Under the pieces are notes generated by a model, which was given only the letters and a program-made list of their open reading frames with translations, did no database searches and was not told the DNA's origin. Positions 43,997 through 52,294 of a stretch of 64,000 nt of DNA are shown in pieces. The position numbers and the translations under genes were made by a program. Position 1 is the first letter of the stretch; the number at the start of each line of letters is the position of its first letter. This DNA comes from an uncultured Sphingomonadaceae bacterium (GTDB lineage: Bacteria > Pseudomonadota > Alphaproteobacteria > Sphingomonadales > Sphingomonadaceae), in NCBI GenBank assembly GCA_937996655.1, contig CALKUK010000015.1, positions 1-64,000 on the forward strand, given 5' to 3'.

Positions 43997-44674
43997 TTGC
44001 GGGGGCAATCTATTTCGTGGAAGGCGTGGGTCATCGGGCTGGCCCTTCTCGCACTCGTCCTTGGCGGGTGGGCTTGGCACTGGCATCCCAACAGCGCCGA
44101 CTATCCCGTGCAGGGCGTAGACATTGCTGCTGAGGACGGCGCAATTGCCTGGCCGACAGTAGAGGCGGCTGGCGCTGATTTCGCTTATATAAAGGCGACC
44201 GAAGGGGCCGATATCAGCGATCCGCGCTTTGCCGAAAATTGGGCAGCCACAGCGGCCGCGGGGATGCGCCACGGGGCCTATCACCAATTCTCGCTCTGCC
44301 GTCTGGCGGCGGATCAGGCGACCAACTTCATCTCCATCGTCCCGCGTGAGAAGGAGGCGCTGCCCGCCGCGCTCGCGCTGGATTTCAAAGGCAATTGCAA
44401 GGACCGGCCCGCGCGCGACGTGGTGCTGCGTGAGCTGAAGACCTTCATCGAAATGGTGGAGGCGCACACCGGCAAACCGCTCATCCTCCAGCTCACGCGG
44501 GAGTTTGATGATTATTACATGATCAGCGACGCCATAGACCGCCCCTTGTGGCTGCGCGGCTTCCTCTTCCCGCCAAGCTATGGCGCGCGGGCCTGGGTGA
44601 TGTGGCAGGCCTCGACATTCCGGCGCGTCGGCGGCATCGGGGGGGCTGTGGATTGGAATGTGATACACCAATGA
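43997..44674 (+). CDS. GH25 lysozyme-like membrane-anchored protein with altered active site
   Basis: A 225-residue protein. An N-terminal hydrophobic helix (about residues 9-28) anchors it, with the GH25 domain outside. Family marks are VQGVDIAAEDGAIAWPTVEA (Asp42), FAYIKATEGADISDPRF and GMRHGAYHQFSLCRLAADQA. The usual DxE catalytic pair before GNC is read here as Ala127-Leu128-Asp129 (LALDFKGNC), so muramidase activity may be lost or changed. The start is TTG at 43997 with a weak ribosome site. It overlaps cdd by 4 bases. Confidence 0.8.
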   Translation: MRGQSISWKAWVIGLALLALVLGGWAWHWHPNSADYPVQGVDIAAEDGAIAWPTVEAAGADFAYIKATEGADISDPRFAENWAATAAAGMRHGAYHQFSLCRLAADQATNFISIVPREKEALPAALALDFKGNCKDRPARDVVLRELKTFIEMVEAHTGKPLILQLTREFDDYYMISDAIDRPLWLRGFLFPPSYGARAWVMWQASTFRRVGGIGGAVDWNVIHQ

Positions 44675-45117
44675 TGGACCAAGTGACTGAACTCGTCGCC
44701 GCCGCGCGGGATGCGGCGCTCAATGCCCATGCCCCTTATTCGGGCTTTGGTGTGGGGGCAGCCCTTCTCCTCGACGATGGCGAGATCATCTCCGGCTGCA
44801 ACTTTGAGAATGCGAGTTACGGGCTGACCTTGTGTGCCGAGACGGTGGCGATTGCGACCGCGAATGCGCAGGGAAAGCTCCGCCAGATCAAAGAGATAGC
44901 CGTCATCGGCGGGAAGCTGATCGACGGCCGCATCACGGGTGTGGAGCCGGTGCGCCCCTGCGGCCGCTGCCGTCAGGTGATCAATGAGGCGGGCGGCCTT
45001 TCCGGCACAGATATCATCGTGCATTGCGCGTCGGCAGACGGTAGCGCTGTCGAACATCACAAGCTATCGGAGCTTCTGCCCCATGCATTCGGCCCGGCCG
45101 ATCTTGGGTTAGTCTAG
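44671..45117 (+). CDS. cdd: cytidine deaminase
   Basis: A 148-residue zinc enzyme deaminating cytidine and deoxycytidine in pyrimidine salvage. Zinc ligands and proton shuttle are Cys55 and Glu57 in LTLCAETVAI, and Cys97/Cys100 in RPCGRCRQVI. GCNFENASYG is the substrate loop. Length fits the tetrameric type. It starts on the last bases of the GH25-like gene and is followed 8 bases later by dcd, a functionally related gene. Confidence 0.96.
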   Translation: MMDQVTELVAAARDAALNAHAPYSGFGVGAALLLDDGEIISGCNFENASYGLTLCAETVAIATANAQGKLRQIKEIAVIGGKLIDGRITGVEPVRPCGRCRQVINEAGGLSGTDIIVHCASADGSAVEHHKLSELLPHAFGPADLGLV

Positions 45118-45125
45118 GAGAAAAA

Positions 45126-45680
45126 ATGTCCATTCTTTCCGACATTTGGATTCGTGAACAGGCGCAGAACCACGGCATGATCGAGCCGTTTGTCGAGGCG
45201 CAGCGCCGCGACGGGTGCATCAGCTATGGCCTGTCGTCGTACGGGTATGACGCGCGCGTCGCGCCGGAGTTCAAGATTTTCACCAACGTCCATTCGACGG
45301 TGGTCGACCCCAAGCAGTTTGACCCCAACAGCTTTGTCGACATGGAGACGGACTGCTGCATCATCCCGCCGAACAGCTTTGCGCTGGCGCGGACGGTGGA
45401 ATATTTCCGCGTGCCGCGCGATGTGCTCGTCATCTGCCTTGGCAAATCGACCTATGCGCGCTGCGGCATCATCGTGAACGTGACCCCGCTGGAGCCGGGC
45501 TGGGAAGGCCATGTCACGCTGGAATTTTCCAACACCACCCCCCTGCCCGCGAAGATTTACGCCAATGAAGGCGCGTGCCAGTTCCTCTTCCTCAAGGGCA
45601 ATGAGCCCTGCGAGACGAGCTATGCCGACCGCGCGGGCAAATATATGGGCCAAAAAGGCGTGACACTGCCCCGACTTTAA
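45126..45680 (+). CDS. dcd: dCTP deaminase
   Basis: A 184-residue enzyme making dUTP from dCTP. GLSSYGYDARVAPEFKIFTN, LGKSTYARCGIIVNVTPLEP and GHVTLEFSNTTPLPAKIYAN (catalytic Glu) are family motifs. AGGAGAAAAA precedes the ATG. With cdd it forms a small pyrimidine nucleotide unit. Confidence 0.97.
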   Translation: MSILSDIWIREQAQNHGMIEPFVEAQRRDGCISYGLSSYGYDARVAPEFKIFTNVHSTVVDPKQFDPNSFVDMETDCCIIPPNSFALARTVEYFRVPRDVLVICLGKSTYARCGIIVNVTPLEPGWEGHVTLEFSNTTPLPAKIYANEGACQFLFLKGNEPCETSYADRAGKYMGQKGVTLPRL

Positions 45681-45716
45681 GCGACCATTAGGGACCGGAC
45701 TGCAAGAGGACGCCTT

Positions 45717-46196
45717 ATGAAGAAACTTCTCATCGGACTCGGACTCCTCTCGCTCTCAACCGCCGCTTTCGCCCAAGGCAAGCCGCAGGCCATCACCATC
45801 ACCAGCAACATTCAGGCGGTGAAAGAGATCACCGACGCGAAGGGCGCCAAGAAGAAAACGCTGGTCGACCCGACCACGGTCATCCCCGGCACGCCGCTGG
45901 TCGTCTGGATCAACTATAAGAACGCGAGCGCCGCGCCCGTCACCGGCTTTGTCATCAACAACCCCGTCCCCACAGCGATTGATTTTACAGCGCTTGGCGA
46001 AAACAGCGAATGGGGTGTCGTCTCGGTGGATGGCGGCAAGACCTTCGGCGCGCTCGCGACGCTCAAGGTCATGGGCGCAGACAAGAAGCCGCGCGCGGCC
46101 ATCCCGCAGGATGTGACGCACGTGCGCTGGACATTTTCAAAGCCCATTGCGGGCAACGGCACAGGACGGCTGAGCTTCTACGCAATGGTGAAATAA
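45717..46196 (+). CDS. secreted DUF11-like beta-sandwich protein
   Basis: A 159-residue exported protein. The signal peptide MKKLLIGLGLLSLSTAAFAQ is followed by a single domain with LVDPTTVIPGTPLVVWINYK and GFVINNPVPTAIDFTALGEN, which resembles conserved-repeat DUF11 domains of cell-envelope proteins. Function unknown. It follows dcd by 36 bases. Confidence 0.8.
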   Translation: MKKLLIGLGLLSLSTAAFAQGKPQAITITSNIQAVKEITDAKGAKKKTLVDPTTVIPGTPLVVWINYKNASAAPVTGFVINNPVPTAIDFTALGENSEWGVVSVDGGKTFGALATLKVMGADKKPRAAIPQDVTHVRWTFSKPIAGNGTGRLSFYAMVK

Positions 46197-46230
46197 ACAA
46201 ACCCGCACCTAGCGGGATGAGGAGAGAGAC

Positions 46231-47388
46231 ATGGCGCGCAAAGACGCAGAGTTTGACATCATCGTCTATGGCGCAAGCGGCTTTACCGGCCGGCTTGTCG
46301 CGGAATATCTGGCCGCGCGCGGCATCACCCGCTGGGCGATGGGCGGCCGCAGCCTGACCAAGCTTGCCGAAGTCCGCGATGAGATGGGCCTGCCCGCCGA
46401 AACGCCCTTGGTCGTCGCCAATTCCGATGACCCCGCGAGCCTTGAGCTCATGTGCGCCCGCACCCGCGTGATCATCACGACGGTCGGCCCCTATCAGCTG
46501 TACGGCCCGCAACTGGTCGCCGCCTGTGCGAAGACCGGCACCGACTATGTCGATCTGTGCGGCGAACCAGCATGGATGCGCCAGATGATCGACGCGCATG
46601 ATGACGCCGCAAAGGCGAGCGGCGCGCGCATCGTGTTCTCCTGCGGGTTTGACTCGATCCCGTTCGATCTCGGCGTCTGGTTCCTCCAGCAGGAAGCGGT
46701 CAAGTCCCATGGCAAGCCCGCCCCCCGCGTCAAGGGCCGCGTCCGCAAGATGCAGGGCGGCGCCTCTGGCGGCACCATTGCGAGCCTCACCGAAACGATG
46801 AAGGCCGCGGCCAAGAACCCGAAGATCATCGGCCTTCTGAAAAGCAGCTTTGCCCTGACCCCGGGTTTTGAAGGCCCGCCGCAACCCGCAGGCCTGATGC
46901 CCGAATATGATAGTGCGACCGGCACCTGGACCGCGCCCTTCGTCATGGCGCCGATCAACACGAAGAACGTGCACCGCACCAACTTCCTGCTCGGCCACGC
47001 TTATGGCCGCGACTTTGTGTATGACGAGATGATCATGACGACGCTGGGCGATGCGGGCCGCGCGATGGCAGAGGCCATTGCCAAGGCCAACCCGTTTGGC
47101 GATTCAAAGATCGCGCCGGGCGACGGCCCGAGCAAGGAAGAGCGCGAGAACGGCTTTTACGACGTCCTCTTCATCGGCGAATATCCCGACGGCACCCAAG
47201 TCCGCGCCAGCGTGCAGGGCGACAAGGACCCCGGCTATGGCTCCACCAGCAAAATGATCGCCGAAAGCGCGCTGACGCTGCTGGAGACGGACACACCGGG
47301 CGGCGTGGTGACACCGGGCGCGATCATCGCGGCACCGCTGATGGCGCGGTTGGTGGCGCATGCGGGGTTGTCGTTTGGGGTCGAGTGA
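46231..47388 (+). CDS. saccharopine dehydrogenase-like / trans-acting enoyl reductase family protein
   Basis: A 385-residue Rossmann protein. The N-terminus DIIVYGASGFTGRLVAEYLA is the NAD(P)-binding region; ARTRVIITTVGPYQLYGPQL, GTDYVDLCGEPAWMR and FSCGFDSIPFDLGVWFL are family hallmarks shared with mycobacterial trans-acting enoyl reductases. It may reduce lipid intermediates; a role in lysine metabolism is unlikely because the saccharopine-binding domain differs. GAGAGAGAC precedes the ATG. It is the last ordinary gene before the AT-rich island. Confidence 0.88.
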   Translation: MARKDAEFDIIVYGASGFTGRLVAEYLAARGITRWAMGGRSLTKLAEVRDEMGLPAETPLVVANSDDPASLELMCARTRVIITTVGPYQLYGPQLVAACAKTGTDYVDLCGEPAWMRQMIDAHDDAAKASGARIVFSCGFDSIPFDLGVWFLQQEAVKSHGKPAPRVKGRVRKMQGGASGGTIASLTETMKAAAKNPKIIGLLKSSFALTPGFEGPPQPAGLMPEYDSATGTWTAPFVMAPINTKNVHRTNFLLGHAYGRDFVYDEMIMTTLGDAGRAMAEAIAKANPFGDSKIAPGDGPSKEERENGFYDVLFIGEYPDGTQVRASVQGDKDPGYGSTSKMIAESALTLLETDTPGGVVTPGAIIAAPLMARLVAHAGLSFGVE

Positions 47389-47406
47389 GGGGGCTAAACA
47401 GACCTT

Positions 47407-47883
47407 TTATTTGGTTTGCTGCGTTACCTCCAAAAGGATTCGCTTCTCAATGCCTGCGCCTAAAACCACAGACCAGTTGCGGAATCCCACCTCAAGTCCC
47501 TCAGTGCAGTTGCTCAATCCGTCCGCGATAGTGAGATAATCGTATCCACCGCCTGAAAAGCGTTCTTGCTTTACCGTTACGATAACAACCCTCGTATCGC
47601 ATCGGATTAGGCACCCTTCAGAATAATAACCCTCGCTTGGATCGAACAAGCTATTCCGATCCATCTCCACGGTGACATCTGGGACAATTAAGCCCTTCAA
47701 ATAACTGTTATCGGCACACGGCGCAGCGTGAAACCTATGTTGCTCGCCAGTAAAGACCGCCATAGGCTCTTGCCCTCGTCGGGCGATCAATAGCGGGTTT
47801 TCGTATTTCCCGCGCGGTAAGATCAAACTTAGAGGTTGCGCATCCGCAGCATATCCAACGAAAAACTCTGATGTTTTAAACAT
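47407..47883 (-). CDS. unknown 158-residue protein in AT-rich island
   Basis: No family is recognised. The protein starts MFKTSEFFVGYAADAQPLSL and has no signal peptide or membrane helix. The composition is mixed beta, with several cysteines (PCADNS, GCLIRCD, SNCTE). Local base composition is clearly lower in GC than the flanking genes. It is divergent from the TIR gene across a very AT-rich 137-base gap, which suggests a shared acquired unit, but co-function is only inferred. Confidence 0.65.
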   Translation of the reverse strand: MFKTSEFFVGYAADAQPLSLILPRGKYENPLLIARRGQEPMAVFTGEQHRFHAAPCADNSYLKGLIVPDVTVEMDRNSLFDPSEGYYSEGCLIRCDTRVVIVTVKQERFSGGGYDYLTIADGLSNCTEGLEVGFRNWSVVLGAGIEKRILLEVTQQTK

Positions 47884-47962
47884 TGTTCGATCCAGACATA
47901 ATTAACCCAAATCTCAAATAAGCATCTGATTTATCAAAAGTTTTTAAATAACCATGGCAATA

Positions 47963-47991
47963 TTGATATTTTTTGGAACTTATATCATAAT
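47963..47991 (+). promoter_or_regulatory. sigma-70 promoter for the TIR gene
   Basis: TTGATA, a 17-base spacer and CATAAT lie 30-58 bases upstream of the TIR start. This strong vegetative consensus is unusual in this GC-rich genome and suggests constitutive transcription. Confidence 0.6.
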
Positions 47992-48020
47992 ACATTCAGA
48001 CGCAAACTTGTGAGATTGAT

Positions 48021-48977
48021 TTGGACGCCTTTATCTCATATTCACACCATGACAGCGACGCGCTTGATCGACTCCACGTCCACCTTGCGCCCCTTCGGCG
48101 TGACGGACTGATACGAGAGTGGTTCGACCGCGATATACTCGCAGGCGATGACTTAAATGGAAAAATAGCAGAACAGCTAGAGTCCAGTTCGCTGTTTCTT
48201 TTGCTCGTTACGCCCGACTTTCTTAATTCCAATTATTGCGTCGAACGCGAAATGGCTCGAGCTCTTGAGCGGCAGAATGCGGGAGAAGTCCGCGTTATCG
48301 GTATCATTGCCGAGCCTTGCGACTGGCAGTCGACAGAGTTGCGAGCCATCAAAGTGCTTCCGCGGGACGGCAAACCTATTGCAGAATGGACAAACGCGAA
48401 CAGCGCATGGCTGAACGTCGCTCAAGAGATTAGACTTGCTGTCTTAGAAGATCGCCAAACTAGCTCGACGACAAATGAGCAAGAGGGTGGATCCGGCCCG
48501 TCTGCTCGGGCGCCTTCCGCCGCCAGCCGGTATAGAGCCAAGCGCAATTTCGACGACATCGACCGTAGTGAGTTCCGCGAACAGGCGTTTGAGGAGATCA
48601 GAACATACTTCAAAGAGGCCGCTGCAGAGCTCGATGCCCTTGATGATTTCCGGGCGCGCGTGGTGGACGTGTCGCCTACTGCGTTCAGCTGCACGATCGT
48701 GAACCGTGCACTGAAACGTGGCACCGCGCACCTGACAGTGCATCGTCACACCAACAGCCGCTCTGGAATGGGTGACATCTACTGGTCGTTCGAGGAGAAT
48801 GCAGCTCCGACTTCCGCGAATGGTTGGCTCTCAATCGAAAACGACGAGTTTGAGCTATTCCTTAAGCGGGATTCGTATGGTTTCCGTTCGAGTGAACGCA
48901 GTAAACTGAGCGGTAGGGAGGCGGCTTCATTGCTATGGGATGAAACAATTACACAAGCCGGAATCGCACATGCCTGA
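48021..48977 (+). CDS. TIR-domain protein with C-terminal domain of unknown function
   Basis: A 318-residue protein. The TIR domain covers residues 1-140: DAFISYSHHDSDALDRLHVH, the BB-loop region GLIREWFDRDILAGDDLNGK, and LLVTPDFLNSNYCVEREMAR with the NADase-type Glu75. A Ser/Ala-rich linker (145-165) leads to a conserved-looking C-terminal part starting KRNFDDIDRSEFREQAFEEI. Bacterial TIR proteins with this Glu often hydrolyse NAD+ or make cyclic ADP-ribose signals in anti-phage immunity. The start is TTG at 48021 with GTGAG upstream. The final 8 bases overlap the zinc-ribbon gene. Confidence 0.88.
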   Translation: MDAFISYSHHDSDALDRLHVHLAPLRRDGLIREWFDRDILAGDDLNGKIAEQLESSSLFLLLVTPDFLNSNYCVEREMARALERQNAGEVRVIGIIAEPCDWQSTELRAIKVLPRDGKPIAEWTNANSAWLNVAQEIRLAVLEDRQTSSTTNEQEGGSGPSARAPSAASRYRAKRNFDDIDRSEFREQAFEEIRTYFKEAAAELDALDDFRARVVDVSPTAFSCTIVNRALKRGTAHLTVHRHTNSRSGMGDIYWSFEENAAPTSANGWLSIENDEFELFLKRDSYGFRSSERSKLSGREAASLLWDETITQAGIAHA

Positions 48978-49134
48978 AATGGTTCGTCTTAGATGCCTGA
49001 ACTGCGGCCACCGATTTGAACGGGAGGCGCTTACGGCAGAGGAGCAGCGAAATGCTCGTCGCGAGAATCGGCAAACGTTTCCCATTGCATGTCCACAATG
49101 TCGGCGAACAGACACTCGACCAGGGTGGGAGTAG
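48970..49134 (+). CDS. small zinc-ribbon protein overlapping the TIR gene
   Basis: A 54-residue protein, MPEMVRLRCLNCGHRFEREA continuing to FPIACPQCRRTDTR and ending GWE. Two CxxC pairs 31 residues apart (first to third Cys) form a rubredoxin-like zinc ribbon. Its ATG lies inside the last codons of the TIR gene, in another frame, so the two are translationally coupled. It may be a regulator or partner of the TIR protein; no direct evidence of function. Confidence 0.7.
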   Translation: MPEMVRLRCLNCGHRFEREALTAEEQRNARRENRQTFPIACPQCRRTDTRPGWE

Positions 49135-49152
49135 CGAGCCAAACAAGGCTCC

Positions 49153-49647
49153 CTAATTCCAACTCTCCCGCGCGAGCCAGCGTCCCAGCTTCTTCTTCAA
49201 ACTCCGCCGGATCAGCGCGACGTGGGCGCCGTAGAGCGTCAGGAATCCGATCAACCAGAAGAGCCAGTCTCCGCCGGTAAAGCTCCGCGCGATGATGAGG
49301 CCGAGCGCCCAGAAGATAAGCACCACGCGGACGTTGAGGGACAGGCGCAGGCCGGACCAGGGGGGCGGCAGGATCGCGATGTTGGAGCCGGGGTCCGCCT
49401 CTACCTCCACCTTTTCCCGCAGGCGCGTGAGGGTGCCGCCATCGACATAGGCAAAGGCATCCCATTTCTCAAACTTATCAAACCCCTCCCCGCGCGCGAA
49501 GGTGAAGCTCGACTGTGAGGTCGGGTGGACGACATAATGGCTGCCAAAGCCGCGCAGGATGCGCTCAAACCGCACATCATCCAGTGCGGCAAAGGGGATG
49601 GTGTAATCGAGCGTGCCGATGAACAGGCGGGAAAGATCAAGAGCCAT
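49153..49647 (-). CDS. two-helix membrane protein of unknown function
   Basis: A 164-residue protein. Residues 1-105 are soluble and mixed alpha/beta (FIGTLDYTIPFAALDDVRFE), followed by two membrane helices, LNVRVVLIFWALGLIIARSF and WLFWLIGFLTLYGAHVALI, and a basic tail RRSLKKKLGRWL. Base composition is typical of the chromosome. It converges on the zinc-ribbon gene with 18 bases between, so the accessory island ends here. Family not recognised. Confidence 0.72.
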   Translation of the reverse strand: MALDLSRLFIGTLDYTIPFAALDDVRFERILRGFGSHYVVHPTSQSSFTFARGEGFDKFEKWDAFAYVDGGTLTRLREKVEVEADPGSNIAILPPPWSGLRLSLNVRVVLIFWALGLIIARSFTGGDWLFWLIGFLTLYGAHVALIRRSLKKKLGRWLARESWN

Positions 49648-49721
49648 GGCTGCTCATAGGGGTGTGTGGGGGGATTTCAAATGGGGTTGGTGTGGTGCGC
49701 CCGCACCTCTCCCTCCCCCTT

Positions 49722-49990
49722 CCGTCATGCCAGCGACGGCTGGCATCTATTCGCATCTCACCTGAGCGATTGAGGCGTCTTATTCGGGACATTCAGTGTT
49801 CATAGATTCCCGCCTTCGCGGGAATGACGGGTTGGGTTTGGGGGCGAGCAGCAGGGCACCACTCCGAAACCCGTTTGTCCCGAGCGACGTCGAGGGACGC
49901 GGATGCGGTACAAGGTGTCTCGACTTCGCTCGACACGAACGGGTTGGGGGCGCCCGCGTCAGGCTTAGGTCCCTCGACGTCTCTCGGGAC
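49722..49990. repeat. cluster of intergenic palindromic repeats
   Basis: The 359-base gap before rnr has no coding sequence. It holds ATTCCCGCCTTCGCGGGAAT (49806-49825, perfect hairpin), a GTCCCGAGCGACG / CGTCGAGGGAC dyad (49877-49898), a GTGTCTCGACTTC / GCTCGACAC dyad (49915-49936) and a GTCCCTCGACGTC / CTCGGGAC dyad (49969-49990). The last three are related in sequence. A further CATGCCAGC / GCTGGCAT pair lies near 49727. Confidence 0.8.
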
Positions 49991-50006
49991 GAACGGAAAG
50001 GCAGCG

Positions 50007-52250
50007 CTACTTCCGCCGCCCCTGATGGCGGATGTTGCCCGGCCGTCCGCGCTTGCCCATGGGCGGGCGGCGGACGCGGTCTTTGCGGTCGCGGTCCTTC
50101 GGCATCGGCAAGTGGTTCGCCCCTTCCGGCAATTCAAAACGCAGTGCGCCTGAAATGGGGTTGGCCTCTGCCAAACGCAAATCGATGTGCTGGCCGATGC
50201 GGTACGTCTCGCCCGTCTGCTCCCCGATGAGAGACTTATGCGCCTCATCAAAGCGGAAATATTCGGTGCCGAGTGTGGAGATCGGCACCAGCCCGTCGCC
50301 GCCCAGCCCTTCGACGGTCGCGAAGAAGCCGAAATTGGTGACGCCGGTGATCCGCGTGGCGACAATCTCTCCCACGCGCATGGCGAGGAAGGCAGCGACA
50401 TAGCGGTCCACAGTCTCGCGCTCCGCCTCCATCGCGCGGCGTTCGGCCGCCGAGATCACCTCACCGATGAGCTTCATCCGCTCGGCATCGTCCTTGGTCA
50501 GCGCGGTCGCTTCGCCTTGCGGGTTGAGGCCATACGCCCCGACGAGGGAGCGGTGGACGATCAAATCTGAATAGCGGCGGATGGGCGAGGTGAAGTGCGC
50601 GTAGGAGCCGAGCGAGAGGCCGAAATGGCCGCTATTCTGCGGGCCGTAATAGGCCTGTGTTTGCGTGCGCAGGATCTGCTCCATCACCTCGGTGCGGAAC
50701 TCAACCTCGCCCAGCTTGTCGATCAGGCGGTTGAAGGTGGCGGGCGTGATGACCTGCCCCAGCGCAAAGGCAATCTCAAACGTCGCCAGATATTCCTTGA
50801 GAGCGACGAGCTTTTCACGGCTCGGCGGTTCATGGATGCGGTACATGACCGGCGCCTTCTTCGCCTCCAGCGCCTTGGCCGCGGCGACGTTGGCCGCGAT
50901 CATGTAATCCTCGATCAGCTTATGCGCATCGAGCCGTTCACGCGGCGCGACCGATTGGATGCGGCCCTTCTCATCCAGCTCCACGCGGCGTTCGGGCAGG
51001 TCGAGGTCCAGCGGCTCGCGCTTTTCCCGCGCCTTGAACAGCAGCGCCCAGCACGCCCAGAGCGGGCGCAGCGCGACCTCGGTCAGGTCATGCGGCTTCA
51101 CGCCGTCAATCGCGGCCTGTGCGTCCTCATAGGGGATGTTCGCCGCGACCTTGATGACCGCGCGGGAGAAGCGCCAGCTGACCATCTGGCCCTTGGCATC
51201 GATGACCATGTGGCACGCCATCGCCGCACGATCCTGCCCCGCCCGCAGCGAGCAGACGTCGGCCGACAATTGCTCCGGCAGCATCGGCACGACGCGATCG
51301 GGGAAGTAAACGCTGTTGCCGCGCTTGCGCGCCTCACGGTCGAGCGCGCTGCCGGGGCGGACGTAGAAGCTGACATCGGCAATGGCGACGATGCAGTCAA
51401 ACCCGCCATCGTCACGGGGGCTGGCCCAGACGGCATCGTCAAAGTCCCGCGCGTCCACCGGGTCAATCGCGACGATGGGCAGGTGGCGCAGGTCTTCCCG
51501 CGCGCCCAGATCGAGCGCCGCCATCTTCTCGGCTTCCTGCAACAACTCTTCCGAAAAGACGTGCGGGATGCTGAACTTGTGAATGGCGATGAGGCTGAAG
51601 GATTTGGGGGCGAACGGATCGCCGAGAATCTCAACGACCTTCGCCGTGATGCGCGGCGGACGGCCAGTTTTCTCCGCGAGCACAAGGTTGCCCTCGCCCG
51701 CCTCACCCAGATCAGAAATGGGCGTGTCGCGCCGCTCCCGCTTGTCGATGGCGCGCAGCCAGTATCGGTCGCCTTCCTTCGCAACGACGCCGAGCAACTG
51801 CTCTTCTCCGCGCGCGAGCTTCTTCATCGGGTGGGCGACATAGCCCCCGCCCTGCTCCTCCGTGCGGGCAAGGATGCGATCCCCCACGCCCAGCGCAGAC
51901 CGCTTGCCGCGCTCCACAACGCGCAGGCGCGGCGGCGGCTTGCCTTCGGCCTCCCAATGTTCCGGAATGGCGATGACCTGTGCGCCGTCGATATCCACGA
52001 CGCGTAGCACGGTGACCTTGGGCAGCCCGCCCATCTTGTGGAAGGCGCGGCCCGGTGCGCTGTCAATCAGCCCCTCATCGGCCATGTCCTTGAGCAGCGC
52101 CTTCAGGGCGATCTTCTCATTGCCCAACAAGCCAAAGGCACGCGCAATCTCGCGCTTGCCCGCCGCCGTGTCGGACGTGGTGATGAAGTCTAGGATCTGC
52201 TGGCGGGTCGGAAGACCGTTGGACTTGCTGTGATGGGGGTGCTTGGGCAT
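50007..52250 (-). CDS. rnr: ribonuclease R
   Basis: A 747-residue 3'-5' exoribonuclease. An N-terminal winged helix (LPTRQQILDFITTSDTAAGK) and cold-shock domains precede the RNB domain with the metal-binding Asp cluster IDPVDARDFDDAVWASPRDD. RNB motifs FPDRVVPMLPEQLSADVCSL and YAHFTSPIRRYSDLIVHR follow, then an S1 domain (ATRITGVTNFGFFATVEGLG). The basic tail RDRKDRVRRPPMGKRGRPGN fits RNase R. It degrades structured RNA and takes part in RNA quality control. A separate terminator is not evident. Confidence 0.96.
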   Translation of the reverse strand: MPKHPHHSKSNGLPTRQQILDFITTSDTAAGKREIARAFGLLGNEKIALKALLKDMADEGLIDSAPGRAFHKMGGLPKVTVLRVVDIDGAQVIAIPEHWEAEGKPPPRLRVVERGKRSALGVGDRILARTEEQGGGYVAHPMKKLARGEEQLLGVVAKEGDRYWLRAIDKRERRDTPISDLGEAGEGNLVLAEKTGRPPRITAKVVEILGDPFAPKSFSLIAIHKFSIPHVFSEELLQEAEKMAALDLGAREDLRHLPIVAIDPVDARDFDDAVWASPRDDGGFDCIVAIADVSFYVRPGSALDREARKRGNSVYFPDRVVPMLPEQLSADVCSLRAGQDRAAMACHMVIDAKGQMVSWRFSRAVIKVAANIPYEDAQAAIDGVKPHDLTEVALRPLWACWALLFKAREKREPLDLDLPERRVELDEKGRIQSVAPRERLDAHKLIEDYMIAANVAAAKALEAKKAPVMYRIHEPPSREKLVALKEYLATFEIAFALGQVITPATFNRLIDKLGEVEFRTEVMEQILRTQTQAYYGPQNSGHFGLSLGSYAHFTSPIRRYSDLIVHRSLVGAYGLNPQGEATALTKDDAERMKLIGEVISAAERRAMEAERETVDRYVAAFLAMRVGEIVATRITGVTNFGFFATVEGLGGDGLVPISTLGTEYFRFDEAHKSLIGEQTGETYRIGQHIDLRLAEANPISGALRFELPEGANHLPMPKDRDRKDRVRRPPMGKRGRPGNIRHQGRRK

Positions 52251-52294
52251 GAACCTGCGCTACCGGTTCAGACAACCGGATGCCAGAGAAAGCG

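Noticed and set aside
47407..49134. Toxin-antitoxin pair
   Set aside because: The TIR protein is far larger than usual toxins, and neither small partner resembles a known antitoxin family.
49806..49990. Possible CRISPR array
   Set aside because: Repeats are palindromic, of different sequence and uneven spacing, with no spacer pattern or cas genes.
50595..52007. 470-codon open frame opposite rnr
   Set aside because: Antisense shadow; the opposite strand encodes an unmistakable RNase R.
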